A stretch of DNA of 15,979 nt from an uncultured Moraxellaceae bacterium (GTDB lineage: Bacteria > Pseudomonadota > Gammaproteobacteria > Pseudomonadales > Moraxellaceae): the NCBI GenBank assembly GCA_937952925.1, contig CALFYA010000133.1:1-15979 (forward strand). Reading direction: 5' to 3'. Shown here piece by piece: positions 1-6,775 of this stretch. Each line of letters starts with the position of its first letter. The stretch's first letter is position 1. The notes beneath the pieces are model-generated. The model did no database searches, had not been told where the DNA came from, and saw only the letters and a list, made by a program, of their open reading frames with translations. The translations under genes were made by a program, and so were the position numbers.

Positions 1-1016
1 CGAAAGGTATCTTGTTGTTTATAAGAAAGATCATGCTCTTCATCAATGATGATCATGCCAAGGCGTGGCATCGGGGTAAACACCGCCGAACGTGTGCCAA
101 TCACCACCTGAGCACGGCCTTGCTGCGCCAATTGCCATGCTTGCAGCCGTTGTACATCGGTCATGCCAGAGTGCAGCATCACCACTTCAGCATGAAACCG
201 CGCTTTAAAACGCCCAACCGTCTGCGGTGTCAGGCCAATTTCAGGCACCAGCACCAACACTTGCTGACCGGCTTCAAGCACCGGTTGCATGGCTTGCAAA
301 TACACTTCGGTTTTGCCACTACCGGTCAACCCTTCAAGCAGCACACCCCGAAACTCGCCCAAAAAGCTAAGAATAGTACTGATCGCGTGTGCTTGTTCTT
401 CACTTGGTACCAGTGGCATTTGTGCCAACTGCACCGGATGAGCATTGACTTGATCATGTTGGCTAAATTCTTCGGCTAAGCCTTTTTCAGACAGTTGCAG
501 CAGTTGTTTGCGGCTCACGCCCATCAGATCAAGTACGCCTTCAGGTGCACCGCGTTGATCATGCAAATTGAGAATATCAAAGGCTTCGAGTTGTTTTTTG
601 GCACGCAACAACAGCTCACGGTTGGCATCTGCCGTCACGCGCCAATAATGGGTCAAAATATCAAATGGACGACCTTGCCGCAGTAAGGTGGGCAGGGCGG
701 CTGAGATGACTTCACCGAGCGGATAGTGATAATACAGCGCCGACCAACTGAGCAGCTTGATCAGGTCTTCAGGCAAAATCGGCTGTTGATCCAGCACTTC
801 ATGGATGGGCTTAAGTTTGAGCGGATCAACATCATCGGGTTGCCCTTCGGCAATCACCAGCCCAATCAGTTCGCGATTGCCAAACGGCACGCGCACCCGC
901 GCTCCGACCATTGGGATTGCCATCTCTGGATGTGGCAAGCTGTAGTCGTACAACGCAAACAGCGGGACGGGTAGGGCAACACGCACCAAACGCAGTGGGG
1001 CATCCAATCGGGTCAA
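1..1016 (-). CDS. priA: Primosomal protein N' (PriA helicase), N-terminal part, cut by window edge
   Basis: PriA is a 3'-to-5' DNA helicase that binds stalled or repaired forks and reloads the replication machinery. Only about the first 338 codons are present; the C-terminus lies beyond base 1. Translating the minus strand gives one open frame with no frameshift between the motifs checked. The N-terminal DNA-binding region includes VRVALPVPLFALYDY near the start. Walker A is TGSGKTEVY at about residues 231-239, followed by LVPEIGLTPQ, the GTRSAVF motif, and the DEEH Walker B box at residues 325-328 with DLSYKQQ after it. These positions match E. coli PriA (Walker A lysine near 230, DEEH near 320). 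The start is probably the TTG at 1016: in-frame TGA codons lie just upstream and no in-frame ATG precedes the conserved N-terminus. An ATT two codons earlier is a less likely start. A terminator separates it from ridA upstream, so it probably has its own promoter, which I could not identify. Confidence 0.95.
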   Translation of the reverse strand, partial: MTRLDAPLRLVRVALPVPLFALYDYSLPHPEMAIPMVGARVRVPFGNRELIGLVIAEGQPDDVDPLKLKPIHEVLDQQPILPEDLIKLLSWSALYYHYPLGEVISAALPTLLRQGRPFDILTHYWRVTADANRELLLRAKKQLEAFDILNLHDQRGAPEGVLDLMGVSRKQLLQLSEKGLAEEFSQHDQVNAHPVQLAQMPLVPSEEQAHAISTILSFLGEFRGVLLEGLTGSGKTEVYLQAMQPVLEAGQQVLVLVPEIGLTPQTVGRFKARFHAEVVMLHSGMTDVQRLQAWQLAQQGRAQVVIGTRSAVFTPMPRLGMIIIDEEHDLSYKQQDTF

Positions 1017-1094
1017 CTCAATTGATTTTTTTCATCATCTAAAAAAATAGCGCGGCTGGCAAGCCACGAGCGACAACAACAGTCGCGTTTTGAC

Positions 1095-1127
1095 CCACAA
1101 AAACCGGCACGTTGGCCGGTTTTGTGG
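1095..1127 (-). terminator. Rho-independent terminator of ridA
   Basis: Read on the minus strand, a 13-base arm ending ACCGGC pairs across a six-base loop (1109-1114) with GCCGGTTTTTGTGG, leaving one bulged base. The GC-rich core is followed directly by five T, the classic intrinsic terminator form. It begins about 10 bases after the ridA stop and would shield priA from readthrough. The flanking A and T runs could make it partly bidirectional. Confidence 0.75.
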
Positions 1128-1137
1128 TGAGACAAGG

Positions 1138-1521
1138 TTAGGCCGACAGTTCAACCACGCCGTCCATCTCCACCAATGCCCCACGTGGCAAGCTCGCCAC
1201 ACCTAGTGCTGCACGCGCAGGATACGGCTGAGCAAAATACTCACCCATAATTTGATTGACGAGTTGGAAGTTGGCCAGATCAATCAAGAAAATATTGAGC
1301 TTGGCGATGTCGGCGAGCGAGCCACCAGAGGCTTCACACACCGCTTTGAGGTTATCAAACACACGGCGAATCTGGGCTTCGATACCATCCACAAGCTGCA
1401 TGCTATACGGATCTAAACCAATTTGACCCGACAAATACACGGTATTGCCCACACGAATGGCTTGTGAGTAAGTGCCAATCGCAGCAGGGGCAAGCTCGGT
1501 ATGAATCACCGTACGCGACAT
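1138..1521 (-). CDS. ridA: RidA/YjgF/YER057c/UK114 family reactive imine/enamine deaminase
   Basis: RidA proteins hydrolyse reactive enamine/imine intermediates such as 2-aminoacrylate, released by PLP enzymes like threonine/serine dehydratase, to ketoacids and ammonia in the cytoplasm. The 127-residue product has the usual family length. It shows the N-terminal IGTYSQAI stretch (active-site Tyr), the LSGQIGLDP segment, and the C-terminal signature with YPARAALGVASLPRGA followed by VEMDGVV, which contains the substrate-binding Arg (PAR) and the conserved Glu. The ATG at 1521 is preferred because GGAG lies six bases before it; a TTG four codons upstream overlaps that ribosome site and is unlikely. 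It lies 106 bases after spoT on the same strand, an arrangement common in proteobacteria. It may be co-transcribed with spoT or use its own promoter; a TATGAT hexamer (minus strand of 1563-1568) sits about 40 bases before the start but has no good -35. It ends at a strong terminator. Confidence 0.93.
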   Translation of the reverse strand: MSRTVIHTELAPAAIGTYSQAIRVGNTVYLSGQIGLDPYSMQLVDGIEAQIRRVFDNLKAVCEASGGSLADIAKLNIFLIDLANFQLVNQIMGEYFAQPYPARAALGVASLPRGALVEMDGVVELSA

Positions 1522-1627
1522 GTGATACTCCAAAGATAGATAAGAAAGTCAAGATTGGCCGCATCATAGCGGATTCGCTGTTAAACCCATAGCCTACAAG
1601 GCAAAAACGCGGCTGCAAAATGCCACA

Positions 1628-3694
1628 TTATGTGACGAGACGGCTGACTTTGGGGAAATCAAGCAGCACACGGATCTCACGGATGAGACGGGCGAGATGG
1701 TTCCGATCCCGAACCAACACCGACAATTGAGTCCCTTTATCCCAGACTTGCAAACGCTCAACCCCTGCTTGCAGTTGGCGCACCAAAAAAATAACTTCGG
1801 TGGTTTGTTCATCGCTCAGATGTTTTCGAATTGCCAATGACACCGGAAAACGTGGATCTTCAGGCGTGTGTTCAAGCCATTTGAGCGGCACAATGTGTTC
1901 GGGATGTTGATGGACTTCTTGCTGGAGGTTTTGGCAACGCTGTCGGTGCACGATCAAGCCACGTCGGGTCAAATGGCCTTGGATCGGATCACCCAAAATC
2001 GGATCGCAACAATGCGCATAACGCACATCAATCCCTGCGGTGCCTTGAATCAAACCATCTTGTGCCGAGGATGCCCCTTCGCCCAAACACAAACGTGATG
2101 CCACCAGTTGTGGCAGCAAATCGCCCACCGCAATTTGCTCAAACAACTCATCGGGATGCTGCATGTGTTGCCAGTTGAGCAAATCTTGCCATTCGGTATC
2201 GGAAATATCTCGAATATCACGCCGATGCAGCCGTAGGGCGCGATTGAGTGCTTGGCGACCGACGGTGAGCTGTTCTTCGCGGTCTTGATCGCGCAGCATG
2301 TTTTGGATGGCGCGGCGGGCTTTTTGGGTGTTGACGAAACTCAGCCAATCAGGATTGGGCGTGGCGAGTACATCCGTAATCACTTCAACGATTTGACCGG
2401 TTTTGAGGGGGGTGCCGAGCGGTCTGACCACCCCATCAATTTTGGCACCCACTGCATGATTGCCCAAAAACAGACTGGCCGCATAGGCAAAATCGACCGC
2501 AGTCGCCCCTTGCGGCAACTCATGCATATCGTGGTCGGGCGTGTAGACGAGCACTTTGTCACGGTGCAAATAGTCCAACAAGGCATTGAGGGTGCTTTTG
2601 GCACAATCGCGATCAATCAGCTCACCCAAATTGTGCAATGACGCTTGGATCGCCGAGCGGGTGGCTTGCGGTGCAGCATCGCCCAACACCACCCCCAAGC
2701 GTGCGGCTTCACGCATGCGCGGTGTTTGCAAGGTCACATCCACCAAACCTTGTTCATCACGCAGCGACATCAACAGCGCTTGGTTGCCACCGGGGAGCGG
2801 ATTACGAATATGGTCACGGATTTGACTGGTGCGAAAGCGACTCGACAAATACGTTGCCAACTGATCGCACTCAGCCACTGAATCCAACACAATCTCAAAA
2901 CTATGGGTGGAAAGCAGTGACTTCAAATCACTGTCATCTTGGAAAAATTTTTGATAAATCAAAATGTCATTGTTTTTGGCAAACACCACCCCATGCAGCC
3001 CTAGCGCACGGATATGTTCTTCGAGTTGATGTTGGCGGCCTTGCTGCTCTTGACGGCGGGGCAGGGTGGCTTCATCTAGTGCATCGGTCAGATGCTGATA
3101 CAGCTCAGGCTCCAAATTTTCCCAACACAAGCGCTCTAATTGATCCGCGATGTCATTCATGCCCACAAGGCGAGCCATCGGGACAAAAATATCAATGGTT
3201 TCTTGGGCAATCCGAGCGCGTTTTTCGGCACTCAGTGCATCAAGCGTGGACATATTGTGCAAGCGATCAGCAAGTTTGATCACAATCACGCGCGGATCGT
3301 GGAGCGTCGCCGTCAAAATTTTACGAAAAGACGCTGCTTTATTGGCCTGTTTATCTTTGGAGGTGGTCAGCTTGGTGACCCCATCAACCAAATCAGCAAC
3401 CGTAGCGCCAAACCGACAGGCTAGATCATCTTTAACAAAATCAGTATCTTCAATCACATCATGCAACAGCGCAGCCATCAGGCTATCGGCATCAAGCTGC
3501 ATATGACCCAAAATCTCAGTCACGGCGATGGGATGCAAAATATAAGGCTCGCCACTTTTGCGAATGACGCCACCATGCGCCTGATCAGCAAACTCACAGG
3601 CATGCAACACCTGCTGAACTTGAGCGTCCGGCAAGTAAGTGTGAAGGGTTTTTGCGAGTTGTTGCTGGGCGTGTAAAACCACGTCGCCGGGCAT
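1628..3694 (-). CDS. spoT: SpoT-type RelA/SpoT homologue: (p)ppGpp hydrolase with degenerate synthetase domain
   Basis: A long RelA/SpoT protein, 688 residues from the ATG at 3694 (AGGA ten bases upstream; start of the MPGD sequence). A TTG 25 codons further out overlaps the probable promoter and is rejected. Domains in order: HD hydrolase about 30-190, with LHPIAVT (His about 54), the HD pair 78-79, ED 82-83 and LADRLHNM 141-148, so pyrophosphohydrolase residues are intact. A synthetase-like region about 215-360 lacks the catalytic signature (see finding). TGS about 380-442 starts VLVYTPDHDMHELPQGA. Then come a helical region and a Cys-rich zinc-finger-like segment (HCCD near 561 and a Cys near 587), and a C-terminal ACT domain about 615-688. 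The protein should degrade ppGpp to GDP/GTP and pyrophosphate but probably cannot make it. Acinetobacter baumannii SpoT is known to be a monofunctional hydrolase, which fits. It is separated from rpoZ by a terminator and has a candidate promoter. ridA follows downstream. Confidence 0.96.
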   Translation of the reverse strand: MPGDVVLHAQQQLAKTLHTYLPDAQVQQVLHACEFADQAHGGVIRKSGEPYILHPIAVTEILGHMQLDADSLMAALLHDVIEDTDFVKDDLACRFGATVADLVDGVTKLTTSKDKQANKAASFRKILTATLHDPRVIVIKLADRLHNMSTLDALSAEKRARIAQETIDIFVPMARLVGMNDIADQLERLCWENLEPELYQHLTDALDEATLPRRQEQQGRQHQLEEHIRALGLHGVVFAKNNDILIYQKFFQDDSDLKSLLSTHSFEIVLDSVAECDQLATYLSSRFRTSQIRDHIRNPLPGGNQALLMSLRDEQGLVDVTLQTPRMREAARLGVVLGDAAPQATRSAIQASLHNLGELIDRDCAKSTLNALLDYLHRDKVLVYTPDHDMHELPQGATAVDFAYAASLFLGNHAVGAKIDGVVRPLGTPLKTGQIVEVITDVLATPNPDWLSFVNTQKARRAIQNMLRDQDREEQLTVGRQALNRALRLHRRDIRDISDTEWQDLLNWQHMQHPDELFEQIAVGDLLPQLVASRLCLGEGASSAQDGLIQGTAGIDVRYAHCCDPILGDPIQGHLTRRGLIVHRQRCQNLQQEVHQHPEHIVPLKWLEHTPEDPRFPVSLAIRKHLSDEQTTEVIFLVRQLQAGVERLQVWDKGTQLSVLVRDRNHLARLIREIRVLLDFPKVSRLVT

Positions 3695-3740
3695 GATCAA
3701 GAGTTCCTGCAATCCAATCAGGCGAAACCGCCAATCCCTA

Positions 3741-3769
3741 AATGAAAAGCAAAATGACAGGATTGTCAA
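3741..3769 (-). promoter_or_regulatory. Candidate sigma70 promoter for spoT
   Basis: On the minus strand a perfect TTGACA (-35) lies at 3769-3764, followed by 17 bases and TTCATT (-10, only 3 of 6 matches) at 3746-3741. Transcription would start near 3735, about 40 bases before the spoT ATG, and just downstream of the rpoZ terminator. The -35 and spacing are ideal; the -10 is weak, so this is a prediction. Confidence 0.45.
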
Positions 3770-3800
3770 TCAAACACACACGATTTGGTCAGACAAGCTC

Positions 3801-3834
3801 AAAAAAAATGCCCGATCAACGGATCGGGCATTTT
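3801..3834 (-). terminator. Strong Rho-independent terminator after rpoZ
   Basis: A perfect 13-bp inverted repeat, AAAATGCCCGATC at 3805-3817 and GATCGGGCATTTT at 3822-3834, encloses a four-base loop. Reading leftward, the stem runs into eight T (complement of the A run 3801-3808). It lies 18 bases after the rpoZ stop and marks the end of the gmk-rpoZ transcript before spoT. Confidence 0.9.
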
Positions 3835-3851
3835 GATGGTCATCCAAAGAC

Positions 3852-4121
3852 TTAGAAAAAGCTATCCAAGTTCAGTGGAGCCATGGCCATATCAAGTGCA
3901 GAGGGCTGAAGCGGTTCATCTTTTTGCTTCAAGATGTCTTTGGTGACATGACCTGCGGCGATTTCACGCAGTGCCATCACGGTCGGTTTATCATTTTCCC
4001 AAGGCAGGAGCGGCTCTGCGGTACCACGCGCCAATTGACGTGCGCGCTTAGCAGCCACCAAGACCAATTCGAAGCGGTTATCCACCGCACCCAGACAATC
4101 ATCAACAGTCACACGTGCCAT
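3852..4121 (-). CDS. rpoZ: DNA-directed RNA polymerase omega subunit
   Basis: Omega wraps the C-terminus of the beta' subunit and helps assemble RNA polymerase; in E. coli it also forms part of one ppGpp-binding site. The 89-residue product matches the family in length and begins MARVTVDDCLGAVDNRFELV, the hallmark omega N-terminus. It continues with VAAKRARQLARG, then NDKPTVMALREIAAGHVTKDIL, the conserved core. The acidic/hydrophobic tail ending LDSFF resembles the Acinetobacter form. A GAG about seven bases before the ATG serves as the ribosome site. It follows gmk with a 112-base gap on the same strand and ends at a strong terminator, so a gmk-rpoZ transcript is likely. The gap holds only a weak three-bp CCC/GGG hairpin near 4199-4208. 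Confidence 0.96.
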   Translation of the reverse strand: MARVTVDDCLGAVDNRFELVLVAAKRARQLARGTAEPLLPWENDKPTVMALREIAAGHVTKDILKQKDEPLQPSALDMAMAPLNLDSFF

Positions 4122-4233
4122 GCTGAACTCTTTTCCGCAACGATCAAAAATGAACAGAAGATTTTAGGCAAAAAAGCGCCATGACTCAAGAAAAAGTTCC
4201 CTGAAGGGCTGTTGGGCTGATCAATCTCCATGA

Positions 4234-4848
4234 TCAGTCATTAAACAATTGCTCAAGCAATTCGGCCTGTCGACGCGTCTGCTGCTGCAACTGTAAGCGG
4301 TTGGCAATAATGATCGCTTCTAGCTCATGCAAGGCATCTTCAAACACATCATTGACCAATAAATAGTCAAAATTGACATACTGACGCATTTCATCGACCG
4401 AACCGGCCAAACGCCGTTCAATCACCTCAGCACTGTCTTGCCCGCGATTCGACAAACGCTCACGCAGGGCAGCACGGGTGGGGGGCACAATAAAAATCTG
4501 GATCGACGTTGGAAACAAACGGCGGACTTGCTGTGCGCCCTGCCAGTCGATTTCGAGCAACACATCGTGACCTGCGGCCAGCTGCGCTGACACAGCCTCA
4601 TGACTGGTACCATAGTAGTTACCAAACACTTCGGCATGCTCAATAAAACCGCCTTCAGCGACTTTGTTGAGAAACTCATCAGCACTGGTAAAGTGATAGT
4701 GCACGCCATGTTGCTCACCCACCCGCATCGGCCGTGTGGTGTGAGATACCGAGACCTTCAAATCATCTAGACGCTCAAGCAGCGCTTTGACCAATGAGGT
4801 TTTGCCCGTCCCCGACGCCGCTGTGACCACAAACAACAGACCAGACAT
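4234..4848 (-). CDS. gmk: Guanylate kinase
   Basis: Cytoplasmic enzyme converting GMP and ATP to GDP and ADP, essential in GTP recycling and supplying the nucleotide pool from which ppGpp is made. The 204 residues match the family length. The P-loop is AASGTGKTS at residues 10-18. The GMP-binding region includes SVSHTTRPMRVGE, HYHF, and FIEHAEVFGNYYGTS. The LEIDWQGAQQVRR block and IFIVPP strand follow, and the lid region contains LSNRGQDSAEVIERRL, with YLLVNDVFEDAL near the C-terminus. The ATG at 4848 has GGAG eight bases upstream. The stop codon overlaps one of two TGATCA palindromes (4218-4223 and 4231-4236). It is divergent from ispH and upstream of rpoZ, the usual arrangement in gammaproteobacteria. 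Confidence 0.97.
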   Translation of the reverse strand: MSGLLFVVTAASGTGKTSLVKALLERLDDLKVSVSHTTRPMRVGEQHGVHYHFTSADEFLNKVAEGGFIEHAEVFGNYYGTSHEAVSAQLAAGHDVLLEIDWQGAQQVRRLFPTSIQIFIVPPTRAALRERLSNRGQDSAEVIERRLAGSVDEMRQYVNFDYLLVNDVFEDALHELEAIIIANRLQLQQQTRRQAELLEQLFND

Positions 4849-4965
4849 ACTCTATTCTCCATTTGATTCCAAATTGTAGCGTCCCGCTGGCCGCTGTCTT
4901 CTGCTATTCTAGCCAAACTAACGCGCAAAGGTGCAGGCTTTGGCTGCAACGTAACGAGGGGCAAC
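4849..4965. promoter_or_regulatory. Divergent gmk/ispH intergenic region with possible promoters
   Basis: This 117-base gap must start both gmk (leftward) and ispH (rightward). Possible -10 boxes are TACAAT on the minus strand (4878-4873), which would give an 18-base gmk leader, and TATTCT on the plus strand (4905-4910), which would give an ispH leader of about 49 bases. Neither has a good -35 at 16-18 bases, so exact promoters are not resolved. GAGGGG lies just before the ispH ATG as its ribosome site. Confidence 0.35.
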
Positions 4966-5913
4966 ATGAATATTCTTTTGGCAAATCCACGGGGGTTTTG
5001 TGCAGGCGTTGACCGTGCAATCGCCATCGTCAATCGTGCCTTAGAAGTGTTTGCTCCGCCCATTTATGTCCGCCATGAAGTCGTCCACAACAAATTTGTG
5101 GTCGATGACTTGCGCGGTCGCGGTGCGGTGTTTGTCGAAGAACTCGATCAAGTGCCCGATGATGCGATTGTGATTTTTAGTGCGCATGGTGTCTCCAAAG
5201 CCGTCCAAGAAGAAGCCCAACGTCGTCATCTCAAAGTGTTTGATGCCACCTGTCCACTGGTCACCAAAGTGCATATCGAAGTCACCCGCTATGCGCGTGA
5301 AGGCATTGATGCCATCTTGATTGGTCATGCCGGACACCCCGAAGTCGAAGGTACCATGGGGCAGTACGATGGGCGTTATGGTGGACATATTTATTTAGTT
5401 GAAGACGAAAATGATGTCGATAATCTGGATATTCAAGACCCCAATAAACTCGCTTTTGTGACCCAAACCACATTATCGATGGATGATACTGCACGGGTCA
5501 TTGATGCGCTCAAACAACGCTTTCCGAATATCCAAGGGCCACGCAAAGACGACATCTGTTATGCCACTCAGAATCGTCAAGACGCTGTCCGTGATCTGGC
5601 CGCACGCTGTGAGCTGGTGTTGGTGGTCGGTTCTCCCAACTCCTCCAATTCCAATCGATTGCGCGAACTGTCTGAGCGCATGGGGGTTGCTTCTTATTTA
5701 ATTGATAATGCAGAAGAAATGAAAGAAGAGTGGTTTGCTGACGTGCAAACGGTGGGGGTCACCGCAGGGGCATCTGCGCCAGAGATTCTGATTGATCAGG
5801 TGCTCGATCGCTTGCAAGCATGGGGCGGTCATCTGCCGCAAGAACTGGCCGGTCGAGCCGAACATATGGTGTTTTCATTGCCGCGTGAATTACGCGTCAT
5901 CAATATTGAATAA
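4966..5913 (+). CDS. ispH: 4-hydroxy-3-methylbut-2-enyl diphosphate reductase (IspH/LytB)
   Basis: Last enzyme of the MEP pathway: an iron-sulfur protein that reductively dehydroxylates HMBPP to isopentenyl and dimethylallyl diphosphate, the precursors of quinones and undecaprenyl phosphate. The 315-residue length is typical. The three cluster-binding cysteines are visible: Cys12 in PRGFCAGVDRA, Cys96 in DATCPLV and Cys198 in DDICYATQNRQ. Substrate-binding residues are also present: His41 (HEVVHNK), His74 (FSAHGVS), His124 and catalytic Glu126 (HAGHPEVEGTMG), the SSNSNRL segment (226-232) and GVTAGASAPE (264-273). The start ATG has GAGGGG closely upstream, and the N-terminus MNILLANPRG matches the family exactly. 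It is divergent from gmk. The pilus cluster begins 211 bases downstream, and no convincing terminator lies between. Confidence 0.98.
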   Translation: MNILLANPRGFCAGVDRAIAIVNRALEVFAPPIYVRHEVVHNKFVVDDLRGRGAVFVEELDQVPDDAIVIFSAHGVSKAVQEEAQRRHLKVFDATCPLVTKVHIEVTRYAREGIDAILIGHAGHPEVEGTMGQYDGRYGGHIYLVEDENDVDNLDIQDPNKLAFVTQTTLSMDDTARVIDALKQRFPNIQGPRKDDICYATQNRQDAVRDLAARCELVLVVGSPNSSNSNRLRELSERMGVASYLIDNAEEMKEEWFADVQTVGVTAGASAPEILIDQVLDRLQAWGGHLPQELAGRAEHMVFSLPRELRVINIE

Positions 5914-5935
5914 CGTTTCGTCCGTTCAAATATAT

Positions 5936-5951
5936 TGTGAGCTAGTGCACA
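5936..5951. promoter_or_regulatory. Candidate CRP/Vfr-type binding site upstream of pilus cluster
   Basis: The sequence TGTGAGCTAGTGCACA matches the CRP consensus TGTGA-N6-TCACA at nine of ten fixed positions (GCACA instead of TCACA), with an AT-rich flank on each side. Vfr of Pseudomonas, a CRP homologue, recognises a similar site and controls type IV pilus functions. It is centred at about 5943.5, some 181 bases before the fimU ATG. A TAGTTT at 5975-5980 could be a -10 at class II spacing, but it is weak. This is a motif match only. Confidence 0.4.
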
Positions 5952-6040
5952 TATTTAAATCGTGGCGAAACCTTTAGTTTAGTTTCTGTCCAACAAGTGG
6001 TTTTTTCATCCGCAGATTAGGTGCATCCATCGCCAATAAA

Positions 6041-6069
6041 TTGTGTAAATATGTCAAATTGCATATTCT
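6041..6069 (+). promoter_or_regulatory. Candidate sigma70 promoter for the minor pilin cluster
   Basis: TTGTGT at 6041-6046 and TATTCT at 6064-6069 are separated by exactly 17 bases, with 3 and 4 of 6 consensus matches. A start near 6076 would leave a leader of about 30-50 bases before fimU. The rest of the 5914-6124 gap holds the CRP-like site and a T run at 6001-6006, with nothing else recognisable. Confidence 0.3.
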
Positions 6070-6124
6070 CAATCATGGGAAAAACATCAATGTTCAGGAT
6101 GAACCTTTGGCGAGTAGCAGTCCG

Positions 6125-6775
6125 ATGAAAGGTCAAAAAGGTTTTACGCTGATAGAGTTGCTGGTCACGATGAGCATCTTCGTGATTATGGCAACTGTAG
6201 CAACGCCATCCATTCAGCGTGCGTTGGCAGATCAACGTGTGAAGAATGCCGCCTATCAACTCAAAGCAAGTTTGGATGAGGCGCGTGCTGAAGCAGTTGG
6301 TATGCGCCGTAGCGTTGCCCTATGGTCAGCATATGGAACCGGTGCCAATCCTTGGAATGGCGCAAAATCGGGTACAGTTCAAGCACCAAATGGCGCGGAT
6401 AGTGGACGTCTTGCCAATCAAAAACTCAGTTGGTATGTGGTCAAACCAGGTTTGGTTGCAGCGGGTGTCGTGGCCAATTTAGCCAACAGCACCACCAATA
6501 CGTATGTAGGTCAAGTGAGTTTGGCAGACAGTGTTCAAATCAATACGTCGCTTCCTGCGGTCAACGGTAACTACGCACTCAACTTCTCACCGTTTAATGC
6601 TGTGACACGATTAGATGGCACGCCAACAGGACAAGTCGTCTTTCGCGTGTGTGACAATCGTGTCAACAACGAAACAGGTTACACCGTAGTGATGAATCCA
6701 TATGGTAGCGTACGAGTGGTTGCGGGTGCCGTGACTGTTGGTGCTGGTGCAGTGGGGAGTCAAGCATGCGCATAA
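6125..6775 (+). CDS. fimU: Minor type IV pilin, GspH/FimT family (FimU position)
   Basis: First gene of the minor pilin cluster. Minor pilins form an inner-membrane priming complex that starts pilus polymerisation and ends up at the pilus tip. From the ATG at 6125 the product is 216 residues with a class III prepilin leader MKGQKG, cut by PilD before FTLIELLVTMSIFVIMATVA, with Glu at position 5 of the mature protein; the hydrophobic helix anchors it in the inner membrane. The DQRVKNAAYQLKASLDEARAEA stretch after the helix is typical of GspH/FimT proteins. C-terminal Cys residues in VCDNR and QACA may form a disulfide. Start choice is uncertain: an in-frame TTG at 6107 has AGGA seven bases upstream, a better ribosome site, and would give a 12-residue leader. 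The ATG gives a more usual leader. The gene overlaps pilV by ten bases. The assignment as FimU rests on position relative to Pseudomonas fimU-pilVWXY1; fimT is an equally used name. Confidence 0.88.
   Translation: MKGQKGFTLIELLVTMSIFVIMATVATPSIQRALADQRVKNAAYQLKASLDEARAEAVGMRRSVALWSAYGTGANPWNGAKSGTVQAPNGADSGRLANQKLSWYVVKPGLVAAGVVANLANSTTNTYVGQVSLADSVQINTSLPAVNGNYALNFSPFNAVTRLDGTPTGQVVFRVCDNRVNNETGYTVVMNPYGSVRVVAGAVTVGAGAVGSQACA

Noticed and set aside
12..974. Rightward open frames across the first kilobase
   Set aside because: The opposite strand encodes PriA with Walker A and DEEH motifs in one continuous frame, so these are shadows.
2638..3279. Rightward 213-codon open frame and several other long plus-strand frames inside 1868-3676
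   Set aside because: They run antisense to the well-conserved spoT gene and their translations show no recognisable family features; they are by-products of its codon usage.
4199..4236. CCC-TGAA-GGG mini-hairpin and paired TGATCA palindromes between gmk and rpoZ
   Set aside because: The stem is too short for a terminator and the palindromes are six-base GATC sites that recur by chance in this sequence.
5989..6006. Possible ispH terminator, CCA/TGG hairpin followed by six T
   Set aside because: The stem is only three base pairs, too weak to call although the T run is real.
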